Source: Xanthoparmelia taractica
Lineage: Eukaryota; Ascomycota; Lecanoromycetes; Lecanorales; Parmeliaceae
Assembly: GCA_033085395.1 (NCBI GenBank)
Contig: JANQBS010000139.1
Coordinates: 1-64,000 of the forward strand
Length of the DNA: 64,000 nucleotides
Direction of reading: 5' to 3'
In this document: piece by piece, positions 21,420 through 34,808 of the stretch
How the letters are laid out: the number at the start of each line of letters is the position of its first letter
How positions within the stretch are numbered: position 1 is the stretch's first letter
Translations under genes and position numbers: made by a program
The notes under the pieces: model-generated
Databases searched by the model: none
What the model was told of the DNA's origin: nothing
The model's input: only the letters and a program-made list of their open reading frames with translations

Positions 21420-22660
21420 GCATCGCCTAAAAGGCAACATCAGACTCGCAATGCTTCGCGATTCCAGACCAGATGACTCGGCTCAAAAAAGGTATCCCTA
21501 TATCCCGTATTCGTATTAAGGAAAGGAAAGAAAAGAAGGATGAGAAGGAGAAATGAAAGGAAAGAGTGAGCGAAATTAACTCCTAATAACCGAAGTGTTA
21601 GTAGTTATGTAAGAGGTTGGGTGGATGCATACACCAACATCTTACTGCTGCAAACGATAGACAATGGGTAGACTGAGAAGATGTTCGTATAGAGTAGGGC
21701 GTAGGTATGTTATCCCTCTTTCCTACCCTATGAACCCTCCCTTTTCCAGAGAAAATCCTTCGAAGAAAATTATACACTAGCCCTCCATCTCTTCCTTCTC
21801 CTCTTCCTTCTCGCCTCCCTCGCTCCGCCTAGAAGACAACAGCAAACTCGCATTCCATCGCATCCCATCCCATGACACTCCCAGATAAGACCAGATGACT
21901 CCGCACGGTATATAACGGATCCGTTTATCTATATCCCGGGATCTTTATTTATATCAGAGAAAGGAAATGAAGGGAAGGGAAAGGAAAGGAAAGAAAGGGA
22001 GGCGGAGAGAAGGGAAGGGTAAGGGGGTGAGATTATAGATTGGAGGTGGGCGAAGGAGGAGGGTGGGGGACAAGGGTGGGAGAGGAGGAGGAGAGGGGAG
22101 ATGGGGGACGACCTCTCTACCTACATACGTTCTTCATCTTGACTCGTCTACCTTGTTATTGTCTATCGTTTGCAATGCAGTATAATGATGTTGATGCGTG
22201 TATCTACCCAGCCTCCCACGTATCTTCTAGGGCGTTGATGATTGGGAGTTGGGAGTTAATGCTCACTTACTCGCTCTCTTACTCGCTCCGCCTAGAAGGA
22301 AAACAGGCCAGACTCGCATCGTATCGTATCGTATCGCATTCCCAGACCAGATCCAGATCCAGATCAGACGGGGACTCGGCGTACACACCGGACCCTCTCA
22401 TCTCTTCTCCGTATCAGAGCAAGGAGAGAGAGGGGAAGGAAATGAACGGAAGGGAAGGGAAGGGAAAGAAGGGAAAACAGCGAGTGAACTCAACTCCCCA
22501 ATAACCGAGCCCTTGGAAATGCGTGAGAGGTTAGATAGATGCAATGCAATACACGCACCAAACATTCTTTTACTGCTGCTGCAAACGCTGCAAAACAACA
22601 AGATTTGTAGGATAAGATGAGGAGAAGAAGACGTCTAAAGTAGGGAGTAGGTAGGTCCAT
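21420..22660. repeat. Three diverged copies of a unit of about 450 bp
   Basis: Copies begin near 21425, 21828 and 22288 with a shared block CGCCTAGAAG or CGCCTAAAAG, then (G)CAACA..CAGACTCGCA, then CCAGACCAGAT. A purine-rich GGAAAGGAAAG stretch follows. In copies 1 and 3 this continues into AACTCC..AATAACCGA, GTAAGAGGTT or GTGAGAGGTT, GGATGCA or AGATGCA, CTTACTGCTGC or TTTTACTGCTGC, and a final TAGGGCGTAGGTA or TAGGGAGTAGGTA. Copy 2 is more diverged in its second half. No ORF is conserved among copies. Confidence 0.55.
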
Positions 22661-24025
22661 CCCACACCTTCCCTCCTTCTCTCGCCCTCTCCCTCTCCCT
22701 CTCCCTCCTCCTTCCCTCCCTCCCTCCCTCACACTTCCTCAAAGTCCCCAATCCCCAATCCCAATCCCATTCCCATTTCCCCTCCCCAACCCCCAACTCC
22801 CAAGTCCATCGTAAATAAAAAACAATAATACGGACTCAGGACGCTTTCTGCCCCTCGCACAGTCCCGAAAATCTCCAGCATTCCCACCCATCTCCCATGT
22901 GAGAATGCCAAGGTAGGGAGGGAGGTTATTTATTTTTCCAAAGTGGTGAGAAGTAAAGTAAAAGTAAAGTAAAGTAAAGTAAGGTAAGGCGATGTACCCA
23001 AGGGTTTAGGGCTAATATAGGGCTGAGCGGGCTTTGGGTTAGGGTTCTACGGAAAAAGGGAAGAGGAAGAGGGGGGAAGCGGAAGCGGAAGGGACAAGGG
23101 TAAAAAGGGGGACCAGTATCCGAGCCAGCTACCCTCCCGTCCGAGGGAGAAGGAAGGGAAGGGGGGCGAAAGGGGGGGGGGGGGGGTTGATGTCAGATTA
23201 AAGGCACAAGGTACGAGGGACCAGGCGGAAGTTTGCGGTATATGAATTTGATTGGATTGGATTGGATTGGATTCAATTACGGTTTGAACTGGGTAGTTTG
23301 GTGCGAGTACGCATGGTACTACAACAATATTACAGCCGTAGAACAAGGATGGGCAACGTTACAGGCTTGGAATACCTACACGCTCCCAGTCGGTCTTACA
23401 AAGATCAAGAAGAGAGCTAATCTGTGGTGACTCCCACCGGGAAGCGACGAATTCTGCAGGTCGCCCGGTGCGGTGCTTTTGCTCTTTACGGCGAGAAAAA
23501 GCAGAGACAGGAAGAGGGAAAATCGAGCGAGAGAGTAGGGCGAGAGGGGGAAGGGGAAGGGAAGGATCACCAATACACGCTTCTAGCCCCCCAAAACCTT
23601 CCCCATCTCCCGACCCCGCCATCCTTTTCCCACCCATCGCATTGCGAAAGCAATCGTGTGATCTGGTCATTCATCTGTTACCGAGAATTCGGATTTGCAT
23701 GCTATGGTATGATGAGTAAACAATTCGCGGGGGCGGTGTGGGAGACTGGGGGCCGCGGAAAGAGGGGAGAGAGAGGGCCAGATGGCTGCTGTATGATTCG
23801 AATGGGAATGGCGGTGTCGGGCTTTGCTGGCTGTTGAAGCCAGGTCAAGTGTTGCCAGGAAGTGACGTGTGGCCTTGGGAGTATGGGATTTGGATAGCGC
23901 TCCTGATACTTCGACCGGCCGGTGCCTGCCAGATACTCGGAGAGGACGAGGCAAGGGTCTAAGAAAGTCACTCTGGAGAAATGTGCTGATCGAAGTGTTG
24001 GCTATGACTCTGTGAATGTATCAAC

Positions 24026-24146
24026 GAGTACTCCGTATTGGCGCTCAGCTGTGGCGGTAAGGGTGTTGGAAAGTCATTCTAAATTCGTTGATCCAGGTGC
24101 TGGCTGAATGTATCTTTGAGTAGGAGTACTCCGTATTGGCGCTCAG
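24026..24146. repeat. 23-bp direct repeat, two copies
   Basis: GAGTACTCCGTATTGGCGCT plus CAG occurs at 24026-24048 and 24124-24146. Similar flanking words (GTGTTGGCT / GTGCTGGCT, GTGAATGTATC / CTGAATGTATC) show this is a small local duplication of about 100 bp. Confidence 0.65.
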
Positions 24147-27100
24147 AGGCCTTTTAAATCGTGTCTCAACTCAGGGAGTGCCGGTTTCGATATTCTGCTA
24201 AAGATCCGACTATCGACCATTGACAGATCATCAAAATAGCTTCCACTACTGCACCGAGTGCGACGCGCGGTCCTTATCATACCCCGACGTGTACTCGTAC
24301 TTGAGACTTTGAGTGCTGACGATTTGTATTTCTGGTGATGTCGCGCCGCATAGGAACCTGTCTCTCGGTGATGATTCTAGAGCATCTCTGAAAACGTTTC
24401 CTGTCGCTCTGATTTGGGAATTGTCATGCGAGTCGCGTTGCAGTGGCTTGAAAGCATTGTTTTAGCCTTACGCTGCTGCGCATGTAGGCTTGAAAGATGC
24501 CTGGCGCGCATGCGCGACATACGCAGGTCTCGGCGGGGGCGTGGCTGATCGAAGGATAAACGTAAATGCTGATTGGCTGTTTGTTGGAGCAACGGAATAT
24601 GCAGGGACAGGGTGTTAATGCATATGTCAATGCACGAAAGAAGACCACCCCAGTTGGAAAAGCCGAACTTCTGCGAGATGCGTTTGAAACTATGATCGAG
24701 ATTATGTAGGGTGAACCATCTCTTTCATGCAAGATGAGAACAAGGATTCATCATGGTGTGGGGGGGAGGCATGGAGAGCGATGGCGAAACGCTGCAATTT
24801 TTTGAAGAACCAAGTAGAGAAGAGAAAAGGAGGAAGAGAGTGAATGTTGTATGTTGTTGGCGATGGATTGACTGATGTAGAAAAGGTGGCTTGCAGAGCC
24901 TTGAAGCTTTTCATCCTTTAGGATGGTTACCGCCAGAGCAGGAAAGAAAATGGGGGCTGCACCTCGCAAAAAAGCATCTCCGATCTGCAAAGCCAAGGCG
25001 ATGGCATGCTTAAGAGTGGAGTCTCATCTACGTGACTGTGCAGATGTACTTCAGCAACGGTTGGTCAATAATCGTCGGTGCAGCTGCACATTCGCTTCCA
25101 AGTTCCAGTATTGCAAATAATCGATGTCCACTAGAGCGCAATCATTCCAATCATTTTCCCAGAGTCGAACTAAAGGTAGCAGGTCGAACAGCTGAACGGT
25201 GGGCTTGCAGAAAACAACGGTCGCTCTTGCGTATCCCATCCCGGTGGCCGTTTTCATGCCCTCCTTCTTCCCACACTGCGCTTTTTCTCATGCCCTTGAT
25301 TTTTGAGGGTAGCATTTCATCGACTGAAAGTTGGAGGCTGGAGAGGTTTGAAGGATTGGTGGTGTCAGAAAATGGGGATGCCTTCCCAATCTTATCGCGA
25401 CGCTTGTCGGAGACAACCCGATGAGAAAACCAACCGCTCAATTGGTAGCGAGCTAGCAGTGGAAAGCCCTGTCCAGGTGTAGGGATAATCCCCGGCCATT
25501 GTTATCGTGTCCCACCAGGTCTCGTGGCATTTGTGGCCTCTCACTGGCTCACCTCCCCCACCCTTGAGAAAAGACGGACCCAAGGGCACGGGGCGCCATG
25601 CACGGCCCTGCAAGGTACGAGCCTGTCGAGGCTATTGCTCTGCGACCGACCCTTCCTGTTCTGGCTTGGAGAGCAAGGCTAGAATCGAGGTGAGGAGCAG
25701 GGATACGGCAGCATCGAGTAAGTACGATGACATGGCGGTTCAGTCTCAGATTTGATCAGACCTGCATTTTTTGGGACAAGACCACCCAATGGGGACAAAA
25801 AGCATCATGCCCATGACCGCAAAGTGGATCTATTCAGCTGCACTTTACGAAGTACGAGGCAGGATTCGAATGCGAGATGCGGGTTGGAAGGAGAGACCGC
25901 TACGCCCGTAATGCAGCTAAAACTCTGGATGTATTTTATTACCACTGATACTTTCAAAGTCCCTTCACCCTTTTTTCCACCACTCGTTATGTCTTTTTCT
26001 TTTTTCCTTTTTTTTTTTTTTTCCTTCTCTTTTTTCTTTTCTCTTTTTCATTGGATCAACAAAGTATTTATTAGTCTTCACGACACGTTACATTTTCACG
26101 CCCGTGGCTTGTGTGCCAGTGAAGGATTGGGGGGATAGATGGGATTTTTAGCTTTGAATTTTTGCCGCAGCGGCAGTAGGTACCTCTACTTTCCCTCTCC
26201 AAAGCAGGGTCCGCATGAAAGGCATAGGAAATCCTCCCGATCACATTATGTTGCCAGCATCCTGCCTGCTCGAATATATTTGTTCCAATCAATAAATAGT
26301 CTTCACATCCTATCAGGTAACAAGTCGCGAGTCTTTATGCAGCTGCTTCTTTTCCCAACTAATTGGTGTCAATAATTGATAGTAAGTAATATTGACAATA
26401 ATATAATAATAAAAAGCGAGGGAGGCGAAACCGACTGATAAAAGACGGACGGACGGTAGCGGGCTTTGGATTCATCTCTCCCACCTACTTTTCCTCCCTT
26501 CTTTTCCCTTCACCCGCCACACATCGTTCATTCTCATTCTCATTCTCATTCTGATCCTGATTCTGATATTAATACTATCAACCAACTCATTCACCATCTC
26601 AATTCATCATTTATCTCCCCTTCTTCTTCTTCTAAACCCGCGGGTCGTTGAGTCAGGCTCACCGGCCGCTTGAGAATCGGGTAGCAATCTTTGACCTTCT
26701 CTCTCGCCACCAACGTTGTTCGAGAAGGGCTTGGCTCCCCAGAGGCAACTCGACCCGCACCCCGTTGACCGAATCCTACACAACCCTCAATAATATATTC
26801 ACTATGCTCTGACCTATTATCCAACATTCAATTCAATAAAATACAGAGAGCATACTTTGATTGATTTTTTAATTCCTTTCTAAGCTCCCCTATCTTCTCG
26901 GCATCTATCATCCATCAATCATACTTTATCTACTATCTTAAACGATTTTCACAGGCACGGCTGGACCCCGGGTCATCTCCAACCACGCCCCCTAGAACTA
27001 CCCTTACTAGCTGCGACCTTTCCAATTGATCAATCGCGTGGGTTCCTGCTCCCATTCCCCCCCCGGGACCCAACCCATTGAACCGGCCTGACGTACGCCT

Positions 27101-27411
27101 AAACTAGCGAGCTCAAAGCTGCATTAGCGACAGCCACATCCCCGGTCGCGCTCCTGGGCTATGGGGACGGTCTCGACGACAGTTGCCCGCTAAACGAAAC
27201 CACGAACCATAACAGCCCAGGAAAAAACACTCTCAAAGACAATACGACTTCCAACGCTCTTAACATCGTGTCTCACTTTTCCAAAAGCCTCCCCCAAAAA
27301 GCCTTGAAGTCCGGACCAGTGGTCGTGCTATGCCAACACTACCGCGCACCTCAATACTCTTCGATTCATAATCCAGTCCTGTCATCGCTCCATATTCTCT
27401 GAGGCCGAGCC

Positions 27412-30101
27412 ATGTTCGAGTTCAAGGGGACTGCTGCAGATACAACGGGGGGCAGCGGGCCCGAATGGAGGATTGTGGATCACAGGAATATCCAAGATTT
27501 GGGCAGGAGGCCATTCACAACCATGCTACTGCCCGTACCTCACCAGCGAAGGAAGACGGAAGGTGCAAGACGGCCATCGCCACCACTTCGCTCCAGAAGC
27601 AACTCGTCTGCTCCCAATTACTCTCGACCCCAAGACACAGATGGTCTTTCACCAGTGGCAGCATCATTCGGCAGACGCACCCCTCGCAGCTCGGTCGATA
27701 GACGATCGCTCTCAGGAGGAAGTACACCTACGAAAGAGAACAGCTTGGATATCTTTACCCCCAAGGCATGGATGGCCAAGGGCTCCAAATTCCTGAAACG
27801 CGAAAACAGCAAACACGAATTGACCTCGTTACGAACTCTGGATTGGGTGGAGGGAAGCCAGGAAGCTCCTGCGCACAGCATCAGAGGTCCGCCGTCTCCT
27901 CCGGAGCTTAGGCACAGCAGGACACGGCCAATCGGTACCTGTAAGTTTCTTCAGACTGTTGATGCGCAATGGTCCCGCTGACGGGTCCAGCAAACGCTCC
28001 CTCACGGTTGAACATATCTGAACCTTTCAACTTCCACCACATAACCCACACTCGACCTCACCACGTTCAAAAATTGGAGACGGCGGATCCCAACGATCTC
28101 GTCTCCGAATTTTCTGCTCTTCGTGCCTCTCAGGCATCGCAGCCAGAACTGAGAGGTATCAAGGCAAAAGATATACAGCGGGAAGACTTATCGTGCGATG
28201 CTCTACTACCCGATTGCCCGTCACGGTTACGGAATCAACCTACCGGCTGGCCTCGCGTTGCCGCATCCAGAACCCAGGATTCCGCACCGGACAGCCCTTA
28301 TGGTGCAATGTCTCCCGAGCACCCACGGTTAACAGAGAACTTTTCCCATCCAAGTGCTGGATATCACACCGCCCAAACCTCACCAATATCACCAACGTCT
28401 CGAACCTCGTCCCGTCATCTGACACCAGACTTTTTCACGTTCCATCATGAATCACCCTCTGATACGACCTTCGAATCGCCAATACCTACCGAGTCCCCGG
28501 AACCTTTGGACTACTCTACAGGTACCTGGGATGATGGGGTTTACGATCTCGCATCGCCGCACGCTGTCACAACGGATGACAGTGCAGATTGGAATCGACC
28601 AGTCCCATTCACAATGGTCAAAACCGAGCTCGCGCCTGTCGAGGAGGACGATGAAACCGAGGAACCAAGGACCTCGATTCTGGCTTCCACTCAGCGCCAT
28701 ATGACTCCGGCATCTGTTCTTCGCGGTACAAAGTCTTTCCCTAATGCTAAGACTCTGTATTGTGGTTCGGATAATTCCATGCAGGTGTCCGGAAATACTC
28801 AAGGTTTTTCATCACCTCCAGTACCTGTGGCTGAGGGCAGTCCACGTGGATTGTCCGCCAGACCAGGAGAAGATATCTCCGACTCGCCGCACGGACGTTG
28901 CATCCTGCCGGCTAAGATCCTTGAACCTTTAATTGAAGATCCACTTGATGATATACCCGTCCGATCACGCTTCTCACGGTGTATATCCGTCGGCGCCAAT
29001 GACATGGAGCGATTTTGGGATATGGCGTCAGATGCCATCAACTACTCCTATGCGCATGGGGCTGAAGGTGATTCGAATTTCGACTGGCATCGCTACTCGA
29101 TCCACGAGGATGACATGACTGGACCCGTGGCCGAAGAGGGCCAGACCAACGCTGCCGATGCCCGGTCCAAATCTCCAAACCAGAAGCCTCAACCTGACTC
29201 GCCATCTCCCAGCAGGATTGCGGCCAGACGGTCCTCTTCTGTCTACTCAAGCTCTCCACCCCCACTCATGCCCCTGCAGACATTCCCATCCAAGCTGGAT
29301 CCTCCATCGGCGACCTCCACCGAATCCTCATTCAGCAGTATCCCGGAAGCTGTTACCCCGGATGAGACTACGGAGTCGGCATTGGCTACAGAGTTCTCAA
29401 CCGGCAACTGTAAGGAATGGTGCGAGCCAGCATTCATAGTGCCGAATGACTCCGAATCTCAGACGGCTCAAGAAGATCTCTTCCACCAGATGTACACCAG
29501 TGACTACTCTCAAGAGGCGTCGTTCCAGATCCCAAACGTTGGCCGCATTGACGGTTCAACCATTAGCAACTCTCCGCGCAGCAGCCGGTCGCCGATCAGT
29601 AAAAGTAGCTCCCAAGAAAGCTTCTGGTTTTCGCAAGCGGCCTTCAACACACGCCGCCCTCGCAACGCCGGCTCTGTCGGTAGCTTGCCGGAGTTGGTGT
29701 CTGGCAAGAACAGCCGCGAGAGATTTGACCCTGCCGTTGACCAGTCTGCCGACAACCCAACCTGCCTGAACCCGTCGGACTCTCCTTCGGACATCCAACA
29801 GGCAAACGCAGGTCAACGCCGCCGCAGTCCTAACCTGGCAAAAGACGCCGCTCAGAACATTATGCTTTCCAAAGTCAAGACAGCCGAAGAGCCTCTGCCA
29901 CTGCTCCCAGCATCCCATAATAGAGCCACCTCAGACCCCACTTCCGCGTCCCAGGATTCATCCGTGGCGTCGCCGAGTCAACCCGCAGCTGCCAGGCGAA
30001 TGCGTTCCGGGAGCTTTCCATCGAACGTTGGTGTCAAAGGCAGCAAGGGAAGCTACAACGTAATCTCTCTATCACAGACGACCTCTGTTCGCAGTGCTTG
30101 A
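27412..30101 (+). CDS. CRIB-motif protein, probable Cdc42/Rac effector
   Basis: Two exons, 27412-27940 and 27991-30101, 879 residues; the 50-bp intron has a GTAAGT donor and GCTGAC branch. The only recognisable domain is a CRIB motif at residues 185-197, ISEPFNFHHITHT, matching the ISxPxxFxHxxH consensus that binds GTP-loaded Cdc42 or Rac. The rest is low-complexity Ser/Pro/Asp/Glu sequence typical of disordered scaffolds, with many SP sites. A basic patch lies near residue 40-60 (HQRRKTEGARRPS). This architecture resembles Gic-like or other fungal CRIB scaffolds acting in polarity. It is not a kinase: no catalytic domain is present. The leader upstream is long and CT-rich. Exact orthology unknown. 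Confidence 0.8.
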
Positions 30102-30965
30102 GTCTCCTACGTACTTCTACTACCTATCGTACGAGCCAAAAGTTCCTCACGACATCTACGAGTCATGTCCTAATGTTTCTCGGTTGGGCGGAGAGGAAGG
30201 CCAACCTGCCTCTGGAAAGGTCCATCTGATGTGGCCGTCTTACATATTTCGAATGTTTTGTATATCTATCACACGGTCGTTTGTCTTGTAGGCTGGCTTT
30301 GCCGGCCGACGCTGATGTTCCGCGACACGGAATAGAGAGCATGCGGACAGCTAGCCGGGGCAGTCGCGAGGTGAAGCTCGAGCCCAAGGCAGCCGAGGAA
30401 AAGGGATCGATCCTTTGTATCATAACATTATAAACATAAAGTTCCTCTGTATACATCCCGTGCCTGTGTCACTCACTCACTCGCTCACTCGCTCGGTGCT
30501 CTTTCTCTTGTCGCTTTTTCCGCCCCCATCATAATGAAGATCCCAAGCGCTCGATCCCGTCCTATCCCAATCACATGACCAGCAATGCTACCAGGTCAGG
30601 TCAGCGTGTAAATCCTTAATTCTAACAAGGCTGAAACCAACCGTCCAACCCAATGGTGTGGGTGGTGTGGGTGCCCAACACAACTTTTACTTGGCTTCTT
30701 ATGCTTGCTTGGCAGGGAGAGAGAGGGTTGGAGCGGCTTTAACGAGGCGACGCTTGCTGTTAATGCAGAGAGCAAAGGATATAGGAGAATAATAGAACAA
30801 TGTGATTCTACTTCGTATGGCAAGCCATGTATTGTTTATTCATTGTTGTTTTGTGGGAGAGAAAAAAATAAAAAAGAAGCAGCTACATGGCCCGACTATT
30901 CTTGTTATTTATTATTACACTCATTGTCCCTTTCCTCATCTCCAACCGTACTGTCGTGGCCCACC
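30102..30965. other. Intergenic between convergent genes
   Basis: 864 bp separating the 3' ends of the CRIB gene and CTR9. It contains a CACT/CGCT tetranucleotide stretch at about 30469-30497. No gene seen. Confidence 0.55.
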
Positions 30966-33900
30966 CTACGCATCCGCTTCCCTCCGTCCAATCTCACCCG
31001 GATAAGCCTCACCGGCCTGCCCTGGCACTGCGACGTCGTTGCCGCCGCCCGCGGCCATGACTTTCTGCTCTACCGTCGAGACATCTTCGCCTTGCTCTTC
31101 AGCGGCTGCTTTCTCGGCGGTGGTCATGGGCGGAGGTGCTTCGTCTTCATCATCCTCTTCGTCTTCTTCCTCGTCGCTCTCTTCGATGCGGCGGACTGGT
31201 TTTTTGCGGGGGCGGGACACGGCTTCTTCGTCTTCGTCTTCGTCTTCGTCGTCTTCTTCTCCAGATGCAGCCTCGGTGGTAGGTCTGGCGTCCTCCATCT
31301 CGGCGTCCTCTTCGGGACCGCTAGTCTTGGCTCCACCATTGGTGGCGGCGGGTGCAACGTCGTCGTCATCGTCATCGCTGTCCACGACCATCTCGCTGCT
31401 CTTGAATTTGTCTTCCCTGCCGCCCCTGCGTGCCAACTTCCTCTTCTTCTTCGTTCTCGGGGCGCTCTCATCCATGCTGGTGATGCCGCTGGTCTCATCT
31501 TCTGTGCCCTTGGCGCCCTTTCTTCTTCTCCGAGAGCCATCGCCTTCAGTCTCGGTATCGGATTCTTCGCCCTTCTTCTTGCGTTTGCCGCCGGCGGCTC
31601 TTGGCTTCTTCTTCCGCTTGACGCGCTCGCCTGTCTCTGAGTCGGTGGTGTATTCCAGTTCTTCTTTCCGCCGCTCTTCCTCGGCGCGCTTTTCAACGAG
31701 CTCGCGATTCAGTGCGAGTATCTTGTTCCGCTCATCTTGGATCTTCTTCTTCTCCTCCGCAGCAATCTCCTCAGCTCTCTTCCGCTCTTCCTCGCGACGC
31801 TTCATCTCTGCTTCGCGCGCGTCGCGTGCTTCCTGCAGGCGTGTCGCATTCTTCTCTTCGTACTCACGCTGAGACTGAATGGCGCGCTCAAGCTGTCTGC
31901 GCATGGTATTTCTTCCCATGTTCGCTCGTTGCTCGATGTCGTGCTTAGGGTAGGGAGGGTTCTTTGCTTGTGCTATTTCCGTGAAGGATTCAATGGCGTC
32001 ATCGAGACCCTCCGAAGCAGATTGAACTTCAGCGAGGGTACGTTGGGACTCGGGAAGGGTGTAAATCAGTTGAGCGAGCTGGATCTGGACGAAGGCGATG
32101 TTGAATTTGAAATGGATTTGGGAAGTGGCAATCGCCAGCGCACGGCGGGAGTAGTCGAGAGAAAATTTCATGGCCGATGTAGACTTGTCTTGTTTGCCCT
32201 TGAGAAGCCATACGCGGCCGAGACAAGCAAGGACTTGAGGATCCGAAGCGCGATCTCTGTGAAGGGCAGTTTCGTACTAGACACTAGGGGTGAGCTCACC
32301 AAATATTAATATAGGAGATCCAGTACTCACGCTCTCTATCGACTTGACGTACTGCTTCAGCTCGCAATAGACATGGCCGAGATTGATGTAGACGCTAGAG
32401 TCACGGACGGTATCTCGAATCTTTGTAAATATCTGAAGAGCAGAGCCGAGGTCTTTCCTATCTTCAATCAAAGCGATACCGATGCCCTGGGCGGCATAAG
32501 CATTTCTGTGATCCAATTGTAGCGCCTTGTCGTAGTATCCAACAGCTTTGAGGTATTCGGCGCTTCGCTTTTCCCTCTCCTTGTCTGTCGTTCTCCGCAT
32601 CTCGCGTGCATACTTAGCGTATGCGTTACCCATGCCAGTCAAAGAGTACCGATCATGCTTCTCATAAAGCTGCAAAGTGTGTTTGTAGTGCCGTTGCTCT
32701 TGATCCTCGGCTACGTTAGTGGCATGCTTCTTCGATCTGCTAAGATACCACCCCAGAAGCGCTCGTACTTCGAGATCTGAGCCGTCTGTCTCACTTAGCG
32801 CAGAAATGGCCTTTGGCCCATCCTCTGTAGGATTCAGGCGCAGCTCAATGTATGCGAGGCGCGTTCGAGCATCAGTGTAGCCTTGATGACGTGCCAACAG
32901 GCCCTCATATACCTGTTTTGCATCATCAAGTAAGCCAGCGGCTTCGTAAGTCCGCGCCAGGTTGTAACTAATGGTGGTGACTAAGGCATCGGTGTCAATG
33001 ATCTCGTCCTTCTCTCCGAACTTGACGAGAGAATTCAGTGCTGTCTGGAAAAGGTCTCTGGCCAAGTCGAACTTCTCACTCTGGTACTGGAAGCATCCAA
33101 GATTGTTGAGCAGTTGCGGAGGCAGTTCCTCGCGAAGCTCTGTCATTGTGGCCTCGTCGAGTTCTGCGTCCTTGCCCATGTTCTTTTTGTCTGATAGATC
33201 CTCGATGCTCAGTTTCTCAACTTGCTGCAGGCATTGCATTGCCTTATCTGGGTGATCGACCTCGTACAAACGAGCCAGATAGACGAGTACTGACAGGTCG
33301 GGAGACAGCTTTTTTGAGGGGTCTTTCCAAGCTATCCGCACAGCTTCAAGGAATGCGACAGCTTTCTTGGCTTCTGCAGATTTGTCCTCCTTCACACCGG
33401 TTGTCACTTGATTCGCAAAGACATCCTCAGCATATAAAGCTCCGAGAAGCATCATTGCCTCCGTGCTCTTCGAAGCCTGTATGACCTTCTCCAATCGAAA
33501 TTTTGCCTTGTCAATATCTTCCTGTAATACCTGGACCTGTGCGAGTCCAAGTCTCGCTGGTACATAGCCCTTGTCACCGCCTCCTCTTGCAGCATCAGCT
33601 CTACTGTAGAAGTCGACGACCTTGGAGTAGTCTGGATTTTCTTGTGAGTGCTCTTTCCTTGCAAGAAGGTACCAACCGTCACTAGCGATGGCGTTGACAT
33701 CTGTTAATTCAATAGCTTTCCGTGCTAGTGTCTCGACAGTAGGCCATGCCCTTCTCAGCAGAAAGTAACCACCAAAAGTCGCGCATGTGAGGGGCAATTC
33801 TTTGTCCAGCTTAAAGGCTCTTTGAGTGTACTCGGTCATGGCTTTCTTGTATATTGGGGCAAAAGCAGGATCTTTCGTGGCATAGTTTGAGCTGTCGTTG

Positions 33901-34808
33901 AGATAGTAGAGACCGATCAGGATAGTAGCAATCTTGGAGTCGGGATTGATTTCCAATGCTCTCTCCCATGCTTCCCGCGCTTCTTCCCGATATCCCAATT
34001 GCCAAAGACAGCATCCAACACCGATCCGAGGATCCGGGTCATGAAGATGTGGCATTTTCGAAAGAACCTCCTGGTAGCCCTTCAGAGCTTCCGCATATCG
34101 TCCCATCGAAAACTGTGCTCTTGCGGTGCCCAAGACCGCCATCATATTTCTTCCTTGTGACACTCGTGCTGCATCCTCAAAGCACTTCAGAGCTTGCCTC
34201 AGCGATTCCATCCTCTCTGAATGATCAATCGAGCCAGGCGCGACCGGCTTCGAAGGAGGTTGCAGTGAGGCGCGAAGAAGGTAGAGGACACCGCGCGCGA
34301 GATATAGTGGAGGAAAGGCAGGGTTGATTCGGGATGCGTCATTCATGATAGCTGTCGCAGACTGGAGCCAGAGGTCCTTCGTCTTCACCTCGGATGCCGC
34401 TTGTCCATCAGGCAACACCCTCGGTGCCTGACGACTCTTTCCCAAGAACATCCAGCAAAGTAGACTGAGCGGAGCTAGCTTCTCTTTTGGACTCCCCCTT
34501 GATAAAGAGTTCAAGCCTTTGTGTAGGATATCAATTGCAAGATCGGTCTTCCCTTGCCTCGCGTACGCCAAAGCAATTATCATCCAGACCCGCTTTTCCG
34601 CATTTTCGTTCTCTAGAAGTGTGCATAGCTCTGTTGGGTCGTCGAGTAAATCCTCAAGACTGATCTCGACGGCTTCCTCAGCTTCGCCGCCTGAGACTTG
34701 GATGTCGAGTGCGGAAGGTATGTCGGAGAAGCGCACATCGGTCGTGGCGGGCTCTGTAGGTAGATGGCGGTTTCCGCCATTACCGTATCCGTTTAGAAAG
34801 GGCGCCAT
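30966..34808 (-). CDS. CTR9: CTR9, TPR subunit of the Paf1 complex
   Basis: Two exons on the minus strand, 34808-32331 and 32276-30966, 1262 residues, with a 54-bp intron (GTGAGT donor, TAG acceptor). CTR9 is the tetratricopeptide scaffold of the Paf1 complex that accompanies RNA polymerase II and supports histone H2B and H3 modification. The N-terminus has the family segment VEISLEDLLDDPTELC. A long series of TPRs covers about residues 60-860, for example AYARQGKTDLAIDILHKGL, LGTARAQFSMGRYAEALKGY, GVGCCLWQLGYREEAREAW and YINLGHVYCELKQYVKSIE. A coiled, Glu/Arg/Lys-rich part then gives way to an acidic Asp/Glu/Ser tail of about 200 residues, as in fungal homologues. Length fits the family. Confidence 0.93.

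Larger units (their letters stand above)
20401..27411. other. 7-kb gene-poor region rich in purine/pyrimidine tracts
   Basis: No gene with family support over about 7 kb. From 21000 to 23600 there are alternating C/T-rich and G/A-rich tracts: CCCTCC runs near 22680-22740, AGTAA repeats near 22950-22985, a run of about 15 G near 23176 and GATTG repeats near 23250-23275. There is a long T/C tract near 25990-26050 and an ATTCTC repeat near 26530-26560. The last kilobase is the promoter and leader of the CRIB gene. The whole region may include UTRs or non-coding RNA that cannot be proven here. Confidence 0.6.

Noticed and set aside
23008..23046. GGGTTTAGGG / GGGTTAGGG words
   Set aside because: Only two or three telomere-like units in a G-rich tract; not enough for an interstitial telomere.
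27412..30101. CRIB gene as a second PAK kinase
   Set aside because: No kinase motifs anywhere in its 879 residues; only the CRIB motif is present.
30705..31640. Plus-strand ORF of 311 codons
   Set aside because: Antisense to the Asp/Glu/Lys-rich tail of CTR9; the Ser/Phe/Val-rich translation is a shadow of GAG/GAT codons.
31039..31872. Plus-strand Ser-rich ORF of 277 codons
   Set aside because: Also antisense to CTR9; its poly-Ser runs come from complementing Asp/Glu codons.
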